A DNA stretch of 55,109 bases, taken from the NCBI GenBank assembly GCA_007693325.1, contig REDW01000071.1, forward strand, positions 1-55,109. Direction: 5' to 3'. Below, piece by piece: positions 15,262-23,409 of this stretch. The notes under the pieces are model-generated. The model saw only the letters and a list, made by a program, of their open reading frames with translations. It was not told the DNA's origin and searched no databases. Made by a program: the position numbers and the translations under genes. The stretch comes from Spirochaetaceae bacterium (GTDB lineage Bacteria; Spirochaetota; Spirochaetia; DSM-27196; PWMO01). Each line of letters begins with the position of its first letter. Position 1 is the stretch's first letter.

Positions 15262-15504
15262 CTAACGCTGGTGAGCCTGCAGCACCTCGGTGATCTCGTC
15301 GGTTGAGAGTACTTTGCCGAATTTTTGCACTTCGCCGTCAATGGCGAGGCCCGGCGTGCGCATGACACCCATTTCAACGATCTGATCGCTGTCGGTTACC
15401 TTCTGAAAATCTGCCTCAATACCGAGTCTCGAAGCGGCCTCTCGGGCGTTCTTCTCCAGATTCTGACAGTTAGGGCACCCGGGTCCCAGGATTTGAATTG
15501 TCAT
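15262..15504 (-). CDS. Small thioredoxin-like redox protein (MTH895/redox-active disulfide type)
   Basis: 80-residue single-domain thioredoxin fold. The active-site motif is C10-P-N-C13 (LGPGCPNCQNLE), followed by the cis-proline region (MRTPGLAIDGEV). It matches the small redox-active disulfide protein family, which is often linked to metal, arsenic or one-carbon genes and may reduce target disulfides in the cytoplasm. GGAGGA stands upstream of ATG 15504. Its promoter is near consensus and overlapped by a perfect inverted repeat, so transcription is probably repressed under normal conditions. The neighbouring divergent gene is the 2-hydroxyacyl-CoA dehydratase activase. The natural partner is not evident from the context. 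Confidence 0.88.
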   Translation of the reverse strand: MTIQILGPGCPNCQNLEKNAREAASRLGIEADFQKVTDSDQIVEMGVMRTPGLAIDGEVQKFGKVLSTDEITEVLQAHQR

Positions 15505-15534
15505 GAGCTTCCTCCATGTGGCTGAGCTTTTATA

Positions 15535-15552
15535 TTTGGCAATATAGCCAAA
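15535..15552. promoter_or_regulatory. Perfect inverted repeat over the thioredoxin -10, probable repressor operator
   Basis: TTTGGCAATATAGCCAAA is a perfect 6-6-6 inverted repeat whose centre is the -10 hexamer of the minus-strand promoter. Such placement blocks RNA polymerase when a dimeric repressor is bound. An ArsR/SmtB-type winged-helix protein is a reasonable guess given the downstream thioredoxin, but no such regulator is encoded nearby. Confidence 0.55.
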
Positions 15553-15569
15553 CAAATGCCTGGTGTCAA
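15541..15569 (-). promoter_or_regulatory. Near-consensus promoter of the thioredoxin gene
   Basis: On the minus strand: TTGACA (15569-15564), exact 17-base spacer, TATATT (15546-15541). One of the best sigma-70 matches in the window. Confidence 0.75.
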
Positions 15570-15600
15570 GCCCCTGACCTGCGTCCAGCGCAAAACCAAC

Positions 15601-15629
15601 TTGTAAAATCATGCGGCTGCTGTTACACT
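15601..15629 (+). promoter_or_regulatory. Putative promoter of the dehydratase activase gene
   Basis: TTGTAA (15601-15606), 17-base spacer, TACACT (15624-15629) with a TG one base before the hexamer (extended -10). The predicted leader is about 65 bases before ATG 15703. Confidence 0.5.
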
Positions 15630-15702
15630 TAAAAACGGTTGTAGATGCGGCGGCCTCAGCCGCGCGCCTCGAACTGCAGCAGCAAACCACTGGTATAGCA
15701 GT

Positions 15703-18700
15703 ATGCATGACGTACTCACCTTGGGAATCGACGTAGGCTCCACCTCGCTGTCGGCGGCGGTGTTGAACGCGGACGCAGCGATTGTGCTGAAGTTCAGCAC
15801 CGCCCACGGGGGAGATATTCCCGCCGCGCTCGACAGGCTCGACCAGGCAATGCATCGTAACGCAGTGACCATTACCGGAGGCTGCGCCGTAAGCGGCAAG
15901 CTCTCTGCGGCACTGCGTAGCGACATGCAGGTTGACTCGCGGTTGGCAACTATTCGATCTGCGCGGCAGCGCTATCGGGAGGTACGCGCCATCTTACTGG
16001 TGGGCGGCGAGCAGTTCTGCCTGATCTGTTTTGACGCCGACGGCAACTACCACAGCGTGCGCACCAACACATCGTGCGCCGCGGGTACCGGCGGCTTTCT
16101 TGATCAGCAGGCGGCTCGGCTCGCGCTGCAAGGCAGTGCCCAGCTTGCCGAAATAGCGCTGGAAAACCACGATCCGGTGCCGCTTGTCGCCACGCGCTGT
16201 TCGGTGTTCGCCAAGACCGATCTGATTCACGCTCAACAGGAAGGGTATTCGCTTTCGGCAATCAGCGAAGGGTTGTGTAGCGGCATGGCGCGCAATATCG
16301 TGGACACCCTGTTCAAAGACGCAGACTTCGAAGGACCGGTGCTTTTTACCGGGGGCGTATCAGCCAATCAGGCGGTCTGTCGCGAGATTCGCCAGGCGCT
16401 GCCGGTGGATATCGTTGTTGACGATTTGGGGCTGTACCAGGGAGCCATTGGTGCCGCGCTGTCGCTGATTGACAGGCCGCCGCAACAGCCATCGACGCTG
16501 AGCTGCAGCAGCGAGCTGCACCAGATGCGTGAACCTGACCGTTCAACCTTCTATCCCGCGTTGACGCTGCAGCACTCGGACTATCCCGACTTCTGCAGCT
16601 ACCGCAGCTACCGCTACACTACTTCAAACCCGGAGAGTGACCGAAGCGCTCTGACTGTGGAGGTCGACCTGTATCGGGAATGGCCGTCGCTGATGGACGC
16701 CTACCTCGGCATAGATATCGGCTCAACCAGCACCAAATCCGTGCTGACTACGCTGGACGGCAGTGTGCTCGGCGGGTTTTATACGCGTACCGCCGGACAA
16801 CCGCTACGCGCGCTGCAGGCGCTGTTCGAGTCGATCAGCGACGCAGCTGCTCGTGAGAATTGCCGTATATCGATACACGGCAGCGCTACCACCGGGTCGG
16901 GGCGTAAGTTTGTCGGACAGTTGATAGGCGCCGACGAGGTGATCGATGAGATCAGCGCTCACGCGCGCGCCGCGTGCCAGTTGAACCCGGATGTGGACAC
17001 CATTATTGAGATCGGCGGGCAGGACGCCAAATTCACTACCCTGCGAAATGGGCGGGTGAACTTCTCGGTGATGAACAATGTCTGCGCCGCGGGAACCGGC
17101 AGCTTCCTCGAGGAGCAGGCCAAGCGGTTGGGTATATCGATTGAGGATTATCAGGCTCACAGCTTTGCGGTGCGCGCGCCGCTGGTCAGCGACCGCTGCA
17201 CGGTTTTCATGGAACGCGACGTCAACCACCTGCTGGCAACCGGTCACAGTGTTGACGAGGTCCTGGCCGCCGCCGTACACGCGGTACGCGAGAACTACCT
17301 GCATAAGGTTGCGGTCGAGAAGAACATCGGTAAGGTGGTCTTTTTCCAGGGTGCTACAGCCAGGAACCGGGCGCTGGTTGCTGCGTTTGAGCAGCGCCTG
17401 GGGCAGCCCATTCTGGTATCGCGCTGGTGCCATCTTACCGGCGCGCTCGGCGCTGCGCTTTCGTTGGTTGATTCGCAGGTGATTTCGGACCGGTTTGTTG
17501 GCCTGGAGCTCTACCGGCAGTCTATTCCACTGCGTCGCGAAGTATGCACGCTGTGCACCAATCACTGCAAGCTTACGGTTGCTGATCTGGAGCAGCGCAG
17601 CGTTGCATTCGGGTTTCTCTGCGGACGTGACTACGGCAACGCCAATTACGTAAATCGCAATAGCAGCGGTTTCGATCTGCTGCGTGGACGGCGCAGGGCG
17701 GAGCGGATTGCCCGCAGCGAGTGCGAACCCGCGGCTGCTTCCGCTGCGGCCGGTGGGGGGCGGAGTTCCGATCGGGCGGTAATCGGACTACCCGATGCTC
17801 TCTTTATGAGCGACGACCTGGCGTACTGGCGCTATTTCTTTGAGCAGCTTGGCATAGCAACACGTAGCAGTAGCGGCCTTGGTAATGCTGCTCAGCGCGG
17901 CAAGGCGCTGGCGGGAGCCGAGTTCTGTGCTCCGGTGAGCGCGCTGTTTGGTCACGCCGCGGCTCTACTGGATGAAGTAGACTTCCTTTTTCTCCCTTTC
18001 TACCTCGAGCAGAAACCGGGTGCTGACGGCGAACGGCGCAAGTACTGCTACTACTCGCAGTACGTCTCCGCTCTTATCGCCCACGGTTACCAGCAGAGTC
18101 GGATAGTGTCGCCGCTTGTTGCCTCACGCTACTCGATGTTTCACCTCATCGGTGAGCTGCACCGGACGCTGTCGGTACTGCCGGATCATCGTCCGCGCTA
18201 CCATCAGATCGCCGTGGCCGTCCGGCGCGCGGGTGAATTTCGACAACGGCGCGAGGAGGCGTTGAGGCAATTGTACCGCGACGAGCGTAGCGCGGCCGAC
18301 AGCCTCGATGTTGTCTTGCTCGGTCGGCCGTACACTGTGCTGCAGCCGACTATGAACAAGGGCATCCCCGATATCCTGGCAGCGATGGGTGTGCGGGTAT
18401 TCTACCAGGACATGCTCGAATGCGACCAACAGAGTCTGGAGAGCATCGCGGCACTGCTGCAGGAGATCAACTGGAACTACGCAGCAACGATACTGAAGGC
18501 CGCCTGGACCGCGGCGCGCACTCCCGGTCTCTACCCGGTCATGTTGACGTCGTTCAAGTGTGGTCCTGATTCGTTTGTGTCGGAGTACGTCAAGCGCATC
18601 ATGGACGCTCACGACAAGCCCTACCTGGTACTCGAACTCGATGACCACGATTCTCGCGTGGGGTACGAAACACGGCTCGAGGCAGCGTTACGAGCCTTCG

Positions 18701-20019
18701 GCAATCACCTCGAACAGACAAACAGCAGGCCTTCTGCGAGCGTTGTGCGCAGCAATGGTGCAATCAACCCACGCTATCTTCGCCGGCCACCGCGGGACAG
18801 AACGCTTGTGCTGCCCAACTGGGACAATCTCGCAATTCCGTTGATTAGCGCAATAATGAGTGCACACGGTTACCCTGCGGTTGCGATGCAGGAATCCGAA
18901 CAGAGCATTCGACGCAGTTTGCGCTGGAATAACGGACAGTGCATTCCGCTGAACGCCCTGGTTGAAGGCTTTGCGTGCACTATCCGCAACTGCGGGCTGC
19001 AGCCGCAAGATAGCGCGTTGTGGGTTCCAGCCGGCGAGTTCTCGTGCAATATCAAGCTCTTTCCTCATCATATTCAGGAGATCCTGGCAGACTATCCGGG
19101 ATTGCAGCGGGCTGCGGTCTACCTGGGCAACATGACGTTCATGGACCTCTCGCCGTTGATTACGGTAAACGCCTACCTTGCGTATATGTTTTCCGGACTG
19201 CTCAGGCGCATTGCCTGCAGAATCCGACCCTACGAACACCAGCGCGGGCAGACAGACCGGGCGTTGGAAGAGGCCAGGTCGATCCTGCACGACGTGTTCA
19301 GTGACAAGAGAAGCAACAAGATACGGGCGGTTGGCGAGATCATCGAGCTTTTCGAAGCAATCCCTTACGACCAGCAGACACGGCGTCCCAAGGTTGCGCT
19401 GTTTGGCGATGTCTACGTACGCGACAACGAGGTAATGAACCAGGATGTGATCGGGTATATCGAGCGTAACGGAGGCGAGGTTGTAACTATGCCGTTTCAC
19501 GAGTTCACGCGAATGACCTGTGACGTCTATTTTCGCCGCTGGGGTCGTGACGGCCGGCTCGGTCGGCTTCTGATGATGAAACCCATGATGGCGGCGCTTG
19601 CGACCATGGAGCGCTGGTACTACAGGCGTTTTGAAAAGGTGATCGGCGAGCCTATCAATCGCTTCAGCCAGAATCCCGCCGATATCCTGGAGCGCTTCGG
19701 CGTCCGGCTCGACCACGAGGGTGAGTCGCAGGACAACCTGCTCAAGACCTGGTACATCACGCAGCAACACCCCGACCTGGCGCTCTTTGTGCAGCTCAAT
19801 CCCGCATTCTGCTGTGCCGGCCTGGTCACCGAGGCAATGAGCGGAAAAATAGAAGCGGTGACCGGTGTCCCGGTGCTCTCTGTGACCTACGACGGTACCG
19901 GTGGTTTCAAGAACGATGCGATACTTCCGTACCTGGCGTACCCGCCTGCGCGTCGCGGCAGAACTGATCTGGCCGCCGCGCCGCAAGCAGAGCGGTCGAG
20001 TGAGTGGCCGGTGGCGTGA
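15703..20019 (+). CDS. Two-headed 2-hydroxyacyl-CoA dehydratase activase-like protein (BadF/BadG + DUF2229)
   Basis: 1438-residue protein with two complete BadF/BadG-type ASKHA ATPase domains. The first begins LGIDVGSTS (about residue 7) and has the cluster-cysteine motifs NTSCAAGTGGFL and RCSVFAKTD. The second begins LGIDIGSTSTKS (335) and has NNVCAAGTGSFL and RCTVFMERD. After a Cys cluster C615-x2-C618-x3-C622 come DUF2229 and a large C-terminal region. In known archerases a [4Fe-4S] homodimer uses ATP to push one electron into a dehydratase; in this long family both heads are on one chain and the substrate enzyme is unknown. No HgdA/HgdB-type dehydratase subunits are nearby. The upstream ribosome site is weak. 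Length is normal for the family; the frame is intact. Confidence 0.9.
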   Translation: MHDVLTLGIDVGSTSLSAAVLNADAAIVLKFSTAHGGDIPAALDRLDQAMHRNAVTITGGCAVSGKLSAALRSDMQVDSRLATIRSARQRYREVRAILLVGGEQFCLICFDADGNYHSVRTNTSCAAGTGGFLDQQAARLALQGSAQLAEIALENHDPVPLVATRCSVFAKTDLIHAQQEGYSLSAISEGLCSGMARNIVDTLFKDADFEGPVLFTGGVSANQAVCREIRQALPVDIVVDDLGLYQGAIGAALSLIDRPPQQPSTLSCSSELHQMREPDRSTFYPALTLQHSDYPDFCSYRSYRYTTSNPESDRSALTVEVDLYREWPSLMDAYLGIDIGSTSTKSVLTTLDGSVLGGFYTRTAGQPLRALQALFESISDAAARENCRISIHGSATTGSGRKFVGQLIGADEVIDEISAHARAACQLNPDVDTIIEIGGQDAKFTTLRNGRVNFSVMNNVCAAGTGSFLEEQAKRLGISIEDYQAHSFAVRAPLVSDRCTVFMERDVNHLLATGHSVDEVLAAAVHAVRENYLHKVAVEKNIGKVVFFQGATARNRALVAAFEQRLGQPILVSRWCHLTGALGAALSLVDSQVISDRFVGLELYRQSIPLRREVCTLCTNHCKLTVADLEQRSVAFGFLCGRDYGNANYVNRNSSGFDLLRGRRRAERIARSECEPAAASAAAGGGRSSDRAVIGLPDALFMSDDLAYWRYFFEQLGIATRSSSGLGNAAQRGKALAGAEFCAPVSALFGHAAALLDEVDFLFLPFYLEQKPGADGERRKYCYYSQYVSALIAHGYQQSRIVSPLVASRYSMFHLIGELHRTLSVLPDHRPRYHQIAVAVRRAGEFRQRREEALRQLYRDERSAADSLDVVLLGRPYTVLQPTMNKGIPDILAAMGVRVFYQDMLECDQQSLESIAALLQEINWNYAATILKAAWTAARTPGLYPVMLTSFKCGPDSFVSEYVKRIMDAHDKPYLVLELDDHDSRVGYETRLEAALRAFGNHLEQTNSRPSASVVRSNGAINPRYLRRPPRDRTLVLPNWDNLAIPLISAIMSAHGYPAVAMQESEQSIRRSLRWNNGQCIPLNALVEGFACTIRNCGLQPQDSALWVPAGEFSCNIKLFPHHIQEILADYPGLQRAAVYLGNMTFMDLSPLITVNAYLAYMFSGLLRRIACRIRPYEHQRGQTDRALEEARSILHDVFSDKRSNKIRAVGEIIELFEAIPYDQQTRRPKVALFGDVYVRDNEVMNQDVIGYIERNGGEVVTMPFHEFTRMTCDVYFRRWGRDGRLGRLLMMKPMMAALATMERWYYRRFEKVIGEPINRFSQNPADILERFGVRLDHEGESQDNLLKTWYITQQHPDLALFVQLNPAFCCAGLVTEAMSGKIEAVTGVPVLSVTYDGTGGFKNDAILPYLAYPPARRGRTDLAAAPQAERSSEWPVA

Positions 20020-20066
20020 CCGTATCCCGGGGGCTGCATCTGCCGGCGTGTAGTCTGGCTATCGTT

Positions 20067-20534
20067 TCAGTCCACCTGCAGCGTAAAGCCGAGCCAGACC
20101 TGGACCGGCTGATCGGAAAACTCCAGCCTGGGATAGAAATCGAGTCCCGGAGAGATCTGAAGGAACAGCTCGATGAAATCGTCAAGCAGCAGGTACTGCA
20201 CGGCGAGCGGCAGGCGGATTCCGCCTTCCACGCTGGCGCTGTCATCTTCGGGTAGCAGAAGCTTGGTGTAGGCGCCAATCCCCAACGAAATGTGAATGTC
20301 TTCGACAATCGGGCGCGAGTTCACAAAGCGGTAGTCGAGGCTGCCAAAAACGTACTCTTTGCCCTCGGTGAAGTCGTAGCCGGCTTTCACCTCCCACGGA
20401 ACCGGGCGGAAGACCAGCACTGCGTTGGGCAGCCCAAAACCGAGACCAACCCGGGTCTCACGGGCGTAGAGTGCGCTATGAGCGGTTGTCAACAGTATCA
20501 GCAATGCCAGAAACATGACTGCGTGCTTTTTCAC
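20067..20534 (-). CDS. Small outer-membrane beta-barrel-like protein
   Basis: 155-residue exported protein. The start is GTG 20534, because AGGAG lies eight bases upstream and a classical signal peptide follows (VKKHAVMFLALLILLTTAHSA, cleaved near LYA-RE). The mature part is rich in alternating aromatic and small residues with glycine-containing turns (RVGLGFGLPNAVLVF, KAGYDFTEGKEYVFGSLDYRF), and the final residues alternate hydrophobic and end in a non-aromatic VD. This suits a short eight-stranded barrel, somewhat like spirochaetal DUF3996 proteins, but that link is tentative. The upstream, in-frame open region would overlap the photolyase gene and is not used. It may be co-transcribed behind the photolyase gene. 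Confidence 0.65.
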   Translation of the reverse strand: MKKHAVMFLALLILLTTAHSALYARETRVGLGFGLPNAVLVFRPVPWEVKAGYDFTEGKEYVFGSLDYRFVNSRPIVEDIHISLGIGAYTKLLLPEDDSASVEGGIRLPLAVQYLLLDDFIELFLQISPGLDFYPRLEFSDQPVQVWLGFTLQVD

Positions 20535-20631
20535 GATACGTACTCCTGATGGAATTGTGGCCCTGCAGCTATAGTATCGGCGAGCCGCTCGGCCGGCTGA
20601 AGCGGCTGAGCGATACCTGCAATCAAGCCGT

Positions 20632-22089
20632 CTAAAGCCGGTCAACCCACTGGAGGTAGCCTTCAATGTCGCATTTCCGCCTGAGACCGTTGGCGTTCAT
20701 GCTGCGCACCGTACCAAATATCTCGCGCTCGGGCCACGGCCGGTCGTGCAGTCCGAAGAGCCATGCCACGTTGGCCCATGAATTAGGATCGCGTCCATCT
20801 AGAAAGTACTTGTTGTTGAGGCGCAGCGCAATGTCAAACGCCTGTTCGGGCTCGGATGTCCAGCTAATAATCCGCTTGCCCCAGTACATGCGCATATAGT
20901 TGTGCATGAAGCCGGTCCTGCGCATCTCGTTCATAGCCGCGTTCCAGTAGCGATCCTCGGTAGCGGCGGCCTCGAGGGTTTGCTGGTCGTAGATTGCCGG
21001 ACGGCGATCGCCGGCGTGCGAGGTCAACGTCTGGCGCGCCCACTCGGGCAGCGCGGTGTAACGATCGTAGTACGGTTCCCACTCCACGTAGTTGTGCGCC
21101 AACTCGCGCCGTACACAGAGCTCTTCGAGATAGGTACGCTGGTTCTCGATCAGTCCGTTGTCCTGCGGCTGATCTGTGTCAAGAAGGTCGTCAAACGAGA
21201 GCTGTTCCTCGGAGGGCCGGTCGCTGTGTTGAACCTGCAACACCTCCAGCGCTAACCTGACCGGCGAGATGTGACCGAAATGCAGGTACGGGCTCATTGT
21301 CGAGACCGCCTGCTGCTTGGGCTCGTTGCGGAAATTGGCGTAGCTGAAAAAGGCGTCTGAGAGAAAACTGCGCATACGGCGCAGTGCCTCCTGTTGTCCG
21401 CCGTGGAAATGGTGAGAAACCCCTTGCAGCGACCGGTCCAGCTCCAGCCGTTCAAGAAGGCCGTCTGTATCACTGAGTTCAATCGGTTGCAGAGAACGCG
21501 GCAGTTTGAATTTGGGGTCCGAGCGCCGGGCTTGCAGTCCCGGTACCGGCCGGCAGTAGGTGGAAAAAAGCCGGCGCAGCTTGGGGCGGATGGTACGCGC
21601 AGCCCATTCGCGCTTCTGCGACGCAACGTGTAGCGGTACAATCAGGTTGGTATCGACGCTTATCAGGGAACATGCGATAGAATCAGCCAGCTCCTCACGC
21701 CACGTGCGCGGTGTGCGCAGGTAGGCTCGTTCGGTTACCACCACCGCGGCGTCAATTGCCAGCTGTGACACAAGCTCAACCGGGTCACCGTGCAGACAGA
21801 TAAAGGTGATCGAACGCTGTTTGAGCCCCGCTGCAACGTCCTGTAGGCCTTCAATCATGAAGCGGTAATGGCGCAGGTTTGCCTCGGGATAGCCATCGGT
21901 CAGGCAGAAGAGTACCAACGGAGGCAGATCGAGCTCGTTGGCGCGCTCGATAGCATATTCCAGCGCATGGTTGTCATCCACGCGTTGCGCGCCCTGCATC
22001 CAGTACAGAACATAGCGCCCCGTACGGCGCTGCGTCTGTTTGAGAACCTCGACGCGATCGGGGTGTATCTCGGGGTTCAAATCCATCAC
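20632..22089 (-). CDS. phr: Class II CPD deoxyribodipyrimidine photolyase
   Basis: 485-residue FAD enzyme that uses light to split cyclobutane pyrimidine dimers. The N-terminal alpha/beta domain (VLYWMQGAQRVDDNHAL) and the C-terminal FAD domain (GFMHNYMRMYWGKRII, then ANVAWLFGLHDRPWPER) carry the class II signature, including the MNANGLRRK...Y end. This class differs from the E. coli class I enzyme. It has its ATG overlapping the stop of the upstream oxidoreductase gene by four bases (ATGA), so translation is coupled. The presence of a photolyase indicates a light-exposed habitat. The antenna chromophore cannot be read from sequence by eye. Confidence 0.95.
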   Translation of the reverse strand: MMDLNPEIHPDRVEVLKQTQRRTGRYVLYWMQGAQRVDDNHALEYAIERANELDLPPLVLFCLTDGYPEANLRHYRFMIEGLQDVAAGLKQRSITFICLHGDPVELVSQLAIDAAVVVTERAYLRTPRTWREELADSIACSLISVDTNLIVPLHVASQKREWAARTIRPKLRRLFSTYCRPVPGLQARRSDPKFKLPRSLQPIELSDTDGLLERLELDRSLQGVSHHFHGGQQEALRRMRSFLSDAFFSYANFRNEPKQQAVSTMSPYLHFGHISPVRLALEVLQVQHSDRPSEEQLSFDDLLDTDQPQDNGLIENQRTYLEELCVRRELAHNYVEWEPYYDRYTALPEWARQTLTSHAGDRRPAIYDQQTLEAAATEDRYWNAAMNEMRRTGFMHNYMRMYWGKRIISWTSEPEQAFDIALRLNNKYFLDGRDPNSWANVAWLFGLHDRPWPEREIFGTVRSMNANGLRRKCDIEGYLQWVDRL

Positions 22090-23297
22090 GCGTGCTCCGT
22101 TGCATCAGCGCTGACCGCGTCTCGCAGCAAATCGCGGATAGCCGACGGTGTCAAGGGGATCCGGGGCTGCTTGAGCCGGGCAGAACGCTGCAGCGTCTCT
22201 ATCAGCTGCTGCACCCACAGAGCTTCAATGATTCCCGGGCGGTGGCTGCGATTGTGGTGTAGTGCGAAGAGGAACTCGGCAATTGAGGCCAGGTGGCAGC
22301 GAACCCATCCCATGGCAAACTTGGGCCCGGGGAACGCCGCTGCAGGCTCGGGGTAACGCTGTCCCACGTCGATGCGCGTCCAACCGCGTTCTCCACCTAA
22401 TGGCGTGTCCGGGCGTGTGGCATCGAAGAGCTCCAGCCAGTGTGGAGTCATACTGTTGAAGCGTAGCGCACCATCGGTACCGTGAAGCTCCAGCCGCAGT
22501 TCATCTTCGCTTCCGGTAGCGATCTTGGTGGCTTCTATCGTTCCAAGCGCCGGCTCTGCGCCGCCAAACGCTGCCCTGACCAACGCTACCACGTGATCTT
22601 CAGCGTCAATCGTGACGCGCTGCTGCGGATCATCGGCCGCCGGCCGCGTGGCAAACGATATTGCAGACTGGGCGCTGAGTTCGGTGATCTCTGCGCCCAG
22701 AGCCGCCAGGAGGTCGCCCACGTGCGAGGCCAGGTCGGCAATAACTCCGCCGCCGGCGGCAGACGTCAGCTTCCACCTGGCCGGTGCCTGGGGGTCGGCG
22801 CTGCCGGAGTGCAGGTAGCTGACGCGAAACGAAAGAATCCGGCCCAGGCGTCCGCCAGACAACAGCTGCGCGGCGCGCAGGACCACAGGGAAGAAGCGGA
22901 TCTGAAAGGCTACGCCGAAGCGCCCCCGGTGGGCCGCCAGTGCGGGCAGAAGTTGCACGGCTTCGGTCCAGTTCGCCAGCAGCGGCTTGTCGCAGTAGAT
23001 GTGTTTGTTGTGAGAAAGCGCTGACTGCAGTTGCGGCAGGTGTTGATCATTCGGTGAACAGATGTGCACAACATCGATATCTGCTGCTTCGGTTATATCA
23101 CGAAAATCAGTGGACGCACGCTCGGCACCGCAGACGCGTGCGGCTGCATCCGCGCTGTGCTGGTGAGCGGTGGCTACCGCAACAACACGCGCGTTAAACG
23201 GCAGCGGATTGTAGTAATACGGTAGTGCAGAGTAGGACCATGCGTGAACCTTGCCAATCGAGCCGAAACCAATGATGCCAATTCGATAACCTTGCAT
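22086..23297 (-). CDS. Gfo/Idh/MocA family NAD(P)-dependent oxidoreductase
   Basis: 403-residue dehydrogenase. The N-terminal Rossmann dinucleotide site is GIIGFGSIGKVHAW, and the family lysine motif appears as CDKPLLAN (DKP variant of EKP). The C-terminal alpha/beta domain of the family follows (AAGGGVIADLASHVGDLLAAL). The substrate, usually a sugar or polyol, cannot be told. ATG 23297 has no ribosome site but lies seven bases after a TACCTT -10, so it may be leaderless; an upstream TTG would lie within the promoter. It overlaps the photolyase start by four bases, which couples the two. No obvious biochemical link joins them. Confidence 0.9.
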   Translation of the reverse strand: MQGYRIGIIGFGSIGKVHAWSYSALPYYYNPLPFNARVVAVATAHQHSADAAARVCGAERASTDFRDITEAADIDVVHICSPNDQHLPQLQSALSHNKHIYCDKPLLANWTEAVQLLPALAAHRGRFGVAFQIRFFPVVLRAAQLLSGGRLGRILSFRVSYLHSGSADPQAPARWKLTSAAGGGVIADLASHVGDLLAALGAEITELSAQSAISFATRPAADDPQQRVTIDAEDHVVALVRAAFGGAEPALGTIEATKIATGSEDELRLELHGTDGALRFNSMTPHWLELFDATRPDTPLGGERGWTRIDVGQRYPEPAAAFPGPKFAMGWVRCHLASIAEFLFALHHNRSHRPGIIEALWVQQLIETLQRSARLKQPRIPLTPSAIRDLLRDAVSADATEHA

Positions 23298-23304
23298 GAG
23301 TGAC

Positions 23305-23333
23305 AAGGTAGGCCCAAACGCGAGTTCGATCAA
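23305..23333 (-). promoter_or_regulatory. Promoter for oxidoreductase-photolyase pair, leaderless candidate
   Basis: Minus strand TTGATC (23333-23328), 17-base spacer, TACCTT (23310-23305). The start codon at 23297 begins seven bases after the -10, leaving little or no leader. Confidence 0.45.
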
Positions 23334-23409
23334 GCATTGGCGGCGTCATTGATCGCGCGCCATTTGCGGTGTACGCACCGTCACGCCGCGGGTATGATAG
23401 AAGATACCT

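Noticed and set aside
18688-19986. 432-residue minus-strand frame opposite the activase
   Set aside because: Shadow frame; the activase frame is intact and full length.
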